A stretch of DNA of 64,000 bases from Rhodanobacter lindaniclasticus. Its GTDB lineage: Bacteria > Pseudomonadota > Gammaproteobacteria > Xanthomonadales > Rhodanobacteraceae. Every line of letters starts with the position of its first letter. Position 1 is the stretch's first letter. Shown one piece after another: positions 59,849 through 64,000 of this stretch. The DNA lies in NCBI RefSeq assembly GCF_004799035.1, contig NZ_MWIO01000030.1:1-64000 (forward strand). Reading direction: 5' to 3'. The notes beneath the pieces are model-generated. The model was not told the DNA's origin and searched no databases. It saw nothing but the letters and a program-made list of their open reading frames with translations. The position numbers and the translations under genes are program-made.

Positions 59849-60214
59849 ATGACTGTTCGATTCAAAGGCACGGAGCTGCGGCCCGTGCTCGCCGAAGCGG
59901 TGGCGAATCAATGCCGCGTCATCCTGGTCAAGGATCAGGGCGTGTACTTCCTGGCCGAGCGCGGCGAGCGCCGACCCGATGGTCGCCAGAAGACCATCGC
60001 CTATGCCGCTGGCTGCAACCCGGATGTCGATGCGTTCGATGACTGGTGGGAGCTGGCGCGCGCCGAGTTCGGCGGCGATGACTTTGGCGAGTTCTTCGAT
60101 CCGAAGGAGGGCGTGTTTGCGTGCATCCTGCACAGCGAGGACGATCTCGACGTGTCCGCCACCGCGACACACCTGTCGCTGCAGGCGGTTCCTTCCGCGC
60201 CCAGCGGTAACTGA
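59849..60214 (+). CDS. DUF3085 family ICE protein
   Basis: The 121 aa protein matches DUF3085 (RFKGTELRPVLAEAVANQCRVILVKDQGVYFLAERGERRPDGRQKTIAYAAGCNPDVD, FDDWWELARAEFGGDDFGEFFD). Function is unknown; it is a regular member of this ICE module. The ATG lies eight bases after GGAG. It is preceded by a hairpin 22 bp away and followed by one after 12 bp. Confidence 0.78.
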   Translation: MTVRFKGTELRPVLAEAVANQCRVILVKDQGVYFLAERGERRPDGRQKTIAYAAGCNPDVDAFDDWWELARAEFGGDDFGEFFDPKEGVFACILHSEDDLDVSATATHLSLQAVPSAPSGN

Positions 60215-60226
60215 CCGCCCATCCCT

Positions 60227-60256
60227 GGCCCCCGCTCCGGGGGCCTCTTTCTTCCC
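60227..60256 (+). terminator. Terminator after 60214
   Basis: GGCCCCCG pairs with CGGGGGCC around CTC, followed by TCTTTCTTCCC, 12 bp after the DUF3085 stop codon. Confidence 0.65.
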
Positions 60257-60332
60257 GGCAATGCGGACAGCCGCGAGTGCCAATTACCGCTCGCATGCGC
60301 GCCGCCCCGGCGCCACGCTTCCGCCCATGTTC

Positions 60333-60404
60333 CGCTGACGTCCGTCAGCGACATGCCCAGGCAGCCACGATCTTCAAGGCTGCGATGCGGTTCCGACCGC
60401 GTTG
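60333..60404 (+). repeat. Three-hairpin repeat element R3
   Basis: Third copy: CGCTGAC/GTCAGCG (60333-60350), GCAGCC/GGCTGC with an 11-nt loop (60361-60383) and CGATGCGGT/ACCGCGTTG (60383-60404). The middle stem has a C-G pair where R1 and R2 have T-A, a compensatory change. It lies in a 344-bp gap and ends 154 bp before the STY4534 gene. Confidence 0.65.
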
Positions 60405-60558
60405 ATCACCCCAGTTCGCACCGGCATCCATGCGCGAACGGCCATCGGTTCTCGATGGCGATGCCACCAAGCTGTTCCATCAACCCACGCGGGGGTTCCA
60501 CACCTTCCCCGCCTTGGGTCGGGTGTGTCTCCGCCTCATTGTTCTCAGGAGATTCACC

Positions 60559-61110
60559 ATGACCACTTCCACCGAAAAGTCCTACTTCGATCTGCACATC
60601 ACCGGCCTCGGGTATCTCAATCGCATCCGCGAAGTGAAGCCCAAGAAAGGCGATGCGTTCCTGGCCTGCGACATCGCGGCTCTGAACGGTCCCAGCGATG
60701 ACGTCTCGTATGTGCGTTTCGACACGCGCGTATCGGGTTCGGAAGCGCAGCACCTGGTGCGCCGCTGCATTCAGGCGGTCGACGCCGAGAAGAAGGTGAT
60801 GATCGGCTTCCGCCTGGGCGACCTGTGGGCCGACACCTTCACCTACTCCAAGGGCAAGCGTGCCGGCGAGCAGGGGGTGAGCCTCAAGGCCCGCCTGCTG
60901 TTCGTCAGTTGGATCAAGGTCGACGGCAAGCTCGTCTACAAGGCCGAACCCAAGCCGACCGAGACCGACGAGCGCGACCCGGAAGTCCCTGTGACGTCCG
61001 ACGCGCCCGCCGCGCAGCAAGCCTCGGCACCGGAGCCTTCCAAGCCCGACGCCGATGCTGCCGACGACGCTGCCGATGCCCCCGCATTGGCCGTTGCCGA
61101 GTCGTTCTGA
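60559..61110 (+). CDS. STY4534-family ICE replication protein (DUF3577)
   Basis: The 183 aa protein has the DUF3577 domain (EKSYFDLHITGLGYLNRIREVKPKKGDAFLACDIAALNGPSDDVSYVRFD) in residues 1-140 and an Ala/Pro-rich acidic tail. STY4534 proteins are described as ICE replication proteins and probably adopt an OB-like fold that binds DNA; the mechanism is not established. The ATG follows AGGAGATTC by a standard spacing. Element R3 is upstream. Confidence 0.82.
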   Translation: MTTSTEKSYFDLHITGLGYLNRIREVKPKKGDAFLACDIAALNGPSDDVSYVRFDTRVSGSEAQHLVRRCIQAVDAEKKVMIGFRLGDLWADTFTYSKGKRAGEQGVSLKARLLFVSWIKVDGKLVYKAEPKPTETDERDPEVPVTSDAPAAQQASAPEPSKPDADAADDAADAPALAVAESF

Positions 61111-61115
61111 TCCGC

Positions 61116-61148
61116 AAGGCCCCATCCCCGGGGCCTTGTCTTCTCTTC
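61116..61148 (+). terminator. Hairpin with pyrimidine tail after 61110
   Basis: AAGGCCCC pairs with GGGGCCTT around ATCCCC, followed by GTCTTCTCTTC, only 5 bp after the stop codon and 18 bp before the next ATG. Confidence 0.6.
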
Positions 61149-61165
61149 GTCAGCAGGAGACCTTC

Positions 61166-61777
61166 ATGATCACCATCCCCGGCCAACTGGCCATCAAGAC
61201 CATCCACGGCAGGAACGGCGACTTCAACGTCGGCCGCCTGGCGACCTCGATCGGCGAGTTCGTCGTGAAGAACGCCGAACTCGATCAGTACCGCGAGGGC
61301 AAGTACGACGGTGATTTCGTCATCGTCGAGATTCGCCCCTCCACGTACAACGCCAACGGCCGCATGGTCATCGAGATCCGCGCCCATCTGGGCGGGATGA
61401 CACTGTCCAACATCGACGCCCTGAGCCGCGACGAAGCCCGCCGGCTGAGTCCGCAGGAAGTCGATCCGGTCGACGAGGAGGCGCAGGCGCCCGTGCCGGC
61501 AACGCCCCCGGCCAAGCCGAAGGCGAAGCCGCGCAGTCCGCGTGATCCCCTGGTCGATACCACGCCGTTCGGCAGCGAACCGGCTCCCGTGTCCGCTGCG
61601 GCCTCGGCCGAGGCAGACGACGCGGCGCTGTTCGGTGCCTTGTGGCCCCTGGGCGAGACCGTGAAGCTCGATGCGACCGTGGATCGTCGTGTGCTGCGTC
61701 AGCAGCGCGACCGTCTCGACAAGCTGGGCTACGAGTTCGCTCCGTTGTCCCAGGACTGGCACCTCAAAGCTGCCTGA
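61166..61777 (+). CDS. DUF3275 family ICE protein
   Basis: The 203 aa protein is a DUF3275 member (IPGQLAIKTIHGRNGDFNVGRLATSIGEFVVKNAELDQYREGKYDGDFVIVEI) with a Pro/Ala-rich linker (about residues 105-150) and a small C-terminal domain (DATVDRRVLRQQRDRLDKLGYEF). Function unknown. The ATG follows AGGAG by eight bases. It belongs to the run of small ICE genes on this strand. Confidence 0.8.
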   Translation: MITIPGQLAIKTIHGRNGDFNVGRLATSIGEFVVKNAELDQYREGKYDGDFVIVEIRPSTYNANGRMVIEIRAHLGGMTLSNIDALSRDEARRLSPQEVDPVDEEAQAPVPATPPAKPKAKPRSPRDPLVDTTPFGSEPAPVSAAASAEADDAALFGALWPLGETVKLDATVDRRVLRQQRDRLDKLGYEFAPLSQDWHLKAA

Positions 61778-61866
61778 TCCATCCGCCGCCTTACGCGGCA
61801 TTCCGCCACCCGCCGGGGTTCTCCCCCGACGGGGAGGGCTCCGGCCTTTGCTTCAAGGAGACCCTC

Positions 61867-62232
61867 ATGGGCTGGACCTTCGTTCGTCAGACGCGCGATC
61901 AGTTGATCCGCGAGCTGATCGCTCCGCAGGCGTCCGAACACGCTTGCTGCGAAGTCATCGACCACACGCTGGACGGCGACGTTCTGTGGACCGTGGTTCG
62001 CGTCACCGCCAGGCAGGCGGGCGTCATGGGCCTCGTGGCCGGTGAGTCCGTCTGCTACATCGGCTGCCATCTGCTGGAAAGCTCGGGCGGCGATTGGGGC
62101 TACAAGTCCCTCGATGAGTCCGTGCATCCGTACTACTACTCGTGCCCGCTGCGCTATCTCGACATGGCGCCGGTGCAAAGCCCCGAGTGGCGCGAGCGGG
62201 TTCACCGCTTCCACGCGGGGCGCGCTGTCTAG
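61867..62232 (+). CDS. ICE hypothetical protein (DUF6927-like?)
   Basis: The 121 aa protein begins MGWTFVRQTRDQLIRELIAPQ and ends in LDESVHPYYYSCPLRYLDMAPVQSPEWRERVHRFHA, like DUF6927-type proteins of phages and ICEs. It contains cysteines that could bind a metal. Function is unknown. A GC-rich hairpin (CCGGGG type, 61812-61845) sits upstream of its AAGGAG ribosome site, as for most genes here. Confidence 0.65.
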   Translation: MGWTFVRQTRDQLIRELIAPQASEHACCEVIDHTLDGDVLWTVVRVTARQAGVMGLVAGESVCYIGCHLLESSGGDWGYKSLDESVHPYYYSCPLRYLDMAPVQSPEWRERVHRFHAGRAV

Positions 62233-62316
62233 CGGCACGCATCTTCCTTCACCCAACCGGGGCGAGCACGGCCCCGCGGGCTGTGGTTGCTCCTTCATTT
62301 CCAAGAGGACATCACC

Positions 62317-62967
62317 ATGCCTGCACCTTCTTCCGCGAAACCGCTGTACCGCATCGACGAATGCCCCGACCTCATGGCCGACGGTTGCGTCGGTGACGAG
62401 CAGGGCAATCTCGTCTTTCTCTCGATCTGGGCGCGCGACACCGCCGTTCAGGAGTTCCTCGCCCGCCTGACCCTCGGCCGGGATGAACAGGGACTGGATC
62501 AGTTCCACGTCATCACCGAGCAGGGCGCATCCATCTCGGTCTTCGTCGGCAACGTCGAGAACCTGGAAAAGCGCATCACCCGCGCCTATCGGCGAACGCT
62601 GTTCGGTTCGCTGACGAACGTGTGGCTGTTCGATCGTCGCTGCGTGAAGCCAGACAAGGCCAACGCCAGCGCGCTGGCGCTTCTGCCCAGGGATTCCGCT
62701 CACCGGCTCGACCGGCTGTGGACGCTGGTGCAGGACACCTGCCCGCTGCCACTGCTCGACCACTGGCGCGACACCGTGCTGGAGCTGTTGCAGACACGGC
62801 GGATGCTGACCGGTCTTCCCTTGGCCCTCGGGCCGCTGGAAGGCCATCGGCTGGCCCTCGATGTCCCGGCGCTGACGAAGGCGTTGGGCGAGCTGATCCG
62901 CAACGGCACCCTTGGCGCCACGCAGTACGAACTGGCCGCGAACGCACCGCTTCGGCGTGTGGCGTGA
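62317..62967 (+). CDS. ICE hypothetical protein
   Basis: The 216 aa protein (YRIDECPDLMADGCVGDEQGNLVFLSIWARDTAVQEFLARL, HRLDRLWTLVQDTCPLPLLDHWRDTVLELL) has no domain I recognise; the second half is helical. The ATG follows AAGAGGA by seven bases. It precedes the methylase-like gene by 65 bp. Confidence 0.65.
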   Translation: MPAPSSAKPLYRIDECPDLMADGCVGDEQGNLVFLSIWARDTAVQEFLARLTLGRDEQGLDQFHVITEQGASISVFVGNVENLEKRITRAYRRTLFGSLTNVWLFDRRCVKPDKANASALALLPRDSAHRLDRLWTLVQDTCPLPLLDHWRDTVLELLQTRRMLTGLPLALGPLEGHRLALDVPALTKALGELIRNGTLGATQYELAANAPLRRVA

Positions 62968-63032
62968 GCCATCCCCACGGGCATGCGCGCCGCGCGTGCC
63001 CGCCTTCCCTCATCCATCATCAGGAGAAATCC

Positions 63033-64000
63033 ATGGCACTCATGTTTCCGCGCCTGGCGCGCAATTTCATCCGTAACGGCTACTTCCCCACCGACGAGCC
63101 GACGCTGGAGCGGGCCTTGTCCGCACTGGCGCCGTCTCCCGGCTCCATGTCCATCCTCGATCCCTGCGCCGGCGAAGGCGTGGCGATTGCCGAAGCCGCC
63201 CACGCCCTCGGGCGCGAGCAGGTCCAGGCCTTCGCCGTCGAGTACGACGCTGAGCGTGCCCGCCACGCACGGCAACTGGTCGATCGCTGCATCCACGGTG
63301 ACCTGATGGACACACTGATCTCGCGCCAGTCCTTCGGGCTGCTGTGGCTGAACCCGCCGTATGGCGACCTGAGCAAGGACGTGAACGGCAACATCGGCTA
63401 TCAGGGCCAGGGCCGTGCGCGGCTGGAAAAGCTCTTCTATCAGCGCGCGCTGCCGCTGCTGCAGTACGACGGCGTGCTGATCTTCATCGTGCCGTCCTAC
63501 GTGCTCGACCCCGAGCTGGTCGGATGGCTGACGCGCCACTTCGCCGACCTACGCATCTACCGTGCGGTGGAAACGCAGTTCAAGCAGGTGGTGATCTTCG
63601 GCCGCAGGATTCGTCAGCGCGACCAGGCGTCGGAGTCGGTCAAGGCCGTGCGTGGTCTGCTGCTGCAGATCGGACAGGGCGACGCCGAAGCCGAGGAGCT
63701 GCCGCTCGAATGGCCGTTCCTGCCGTACACCGTCCCTGCCAGCCCGGCCGAGCCGGAGCACTTCTATCGCGTGACGATGGAGCCCGAGCAGTTCGCCGAT
63801 GAAGTCGGCCGGCTGCAAGGTCTCTGGCCGGCGCTCGATACGCACCTGGGCGCCGCGCAGCAATCGCTGCGTCCGCCCGCGCGGGCCTTGTCGCACTGGC
63901 ATCTCGCCTTGGCCTTGGCCGCAGGCGCGATCTCTGGCGTAGTGAAGTCCAAGAGCGGGCGCGTGCTCGTCGTCAAAGGTGATACCCACAAGGAGAAGAC
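63033..64000 (+). CDS. N-6 DNA methylase-like protein (cut by window end)
   Basis: The frame is open from the ATG at 63033 (after AGGAG) to the window edge, 322 codons without a stop. It has SAM motif I in SILDPCAGEGVAIAEAAHALG, motif IV in LLWLNPPYGDLSKD (NPPY, as in adenine-N6 methylases) and a helicase-free layout. It resembles DUF6094-type proteins seen in ICE modules, which look like methylases without a restriction partner. The C-terminal part is missing. Whether it methylates DNA or is degenerate cannot be said. Confidence 0.72.
   Translation, partial: MALMFPRLARNFIRNGYFPTDEPTLERALSALAPSPGSMSILDPCAGEGVAIAEAAHALGREQVQAFAVEYDAERARHARQLVDRCIHGDLMDTLISRQSFGLLWLNPPYGDLSKDVNGNIGYQGQGRARLEKLFYQRALPLLQYDGVLIFIVPSYVLDPELVGWLTRHFADLRIYRAVETQFKQVVIFGRRIRQRDQASESVKAVRGLLLQIGQGDAEAEELPLEWPFLPYTVPASPAEPEHFYRVTMEPEQFADEVGRLQGLWPALDTHLGAAQQSLRPPARALSHWHLALALAAGAISGVVKSKSGRVLVVKGDTHKEK

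Noticed and set aside
1-64000. CRISPR arrays, rRNA or tRNA genes, prophage structural genes
   Set aside because: No regularly spaced direct repeats, no rRNA-like stretches and no complete cloverleaf were seen on either strand.

Overview
The window (64 kb, very GC-rich, dense, mostly SD-led genes) looks like a gammaproteobacterium of the order Lysobacterales (Xanthomonadales), most likely Rhodanobacteraceae (Rhodanobacter/Dyella-like). That placement is inferred from protein flavour and base composition; there is no rRNA, tRNA or other marker in the window to prove it.

Positions 1 to about 35.9 kb are ordinary chromosome: a TonB-like protein, a cysteine-dioxygenase-type cupin, a flavoprotein, cardiolipin synthase, nicotinamidase, a PIN-domain protein, a CadC-like TPR regulator, HAD hydrolase and YCII genes, TrmO, two different L,D-transpeptidases back to back, a GAF/PAS/GGDEF cyclase, an M3 peptidase, a type-B carboxylesterase, TerC behind a yybP-ykoY (Mn2+) riboswitch, a DinB-fold enzyme, an M14 peptidase, an OmpH/Skp-like protein, a large glycosidase, an APC transporter, Pol IV, an OmpR/EnvZ-type two-component pair and a rimB-rimK pair. 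Between the TerC gene and a small membrane-protein gene lies a good candidate small RNA with C-rich loops, resembling Xanthomonas sX13.

From about 36 kb the content changes to island cargo: a LysR regulator, a hybrid histidine kinase with a NarL-type response regulator, two secreted proteins of unknown function, two small DUF membrane proteins, a lipoprotein and a second LysR regulator. Base composition is lower in GC around 39.7-43.3 kb.

From 45.4 kb to the right edge the window is the regulatory/replication module of an integrative and conjugative element (ICE) of the ICEclc/pKLC102 type: a BisR-position protein, AlpA, ParA, a HicA-like small protein, ParB, DUF2857 (BisC position), the STY4528 replication protein, a LOTUS-domain protein, TIGR03761, DUF3158, SSB, topoisomerase III, then DUF3577 (STY4534), DUF3085, DUF3275 and other ICE hypotheticals, ending inside a DNA methylase-like gene. 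Integrase, relaxase, type IV secretion genes and att sites are not in the window.

The most interesting signals are non-coding and lie in the ICE: (i) a perfect DnaA box, palindromic iterons and an AT-rich inverted repeat inside the STY4528 replication gene, a lambda-O-like origin layout; (ii) a 17-23 bp palindrome repeated three times upstream of three transcription units; (iii) two 14-bp palindromes exactly 21 bp apart upstream of alpA; (iv) a three-hairpin element of about 70 nt present three times with compensatory base changes; (v) GC hairpins with pyrimidine tails between successive ICE genes.
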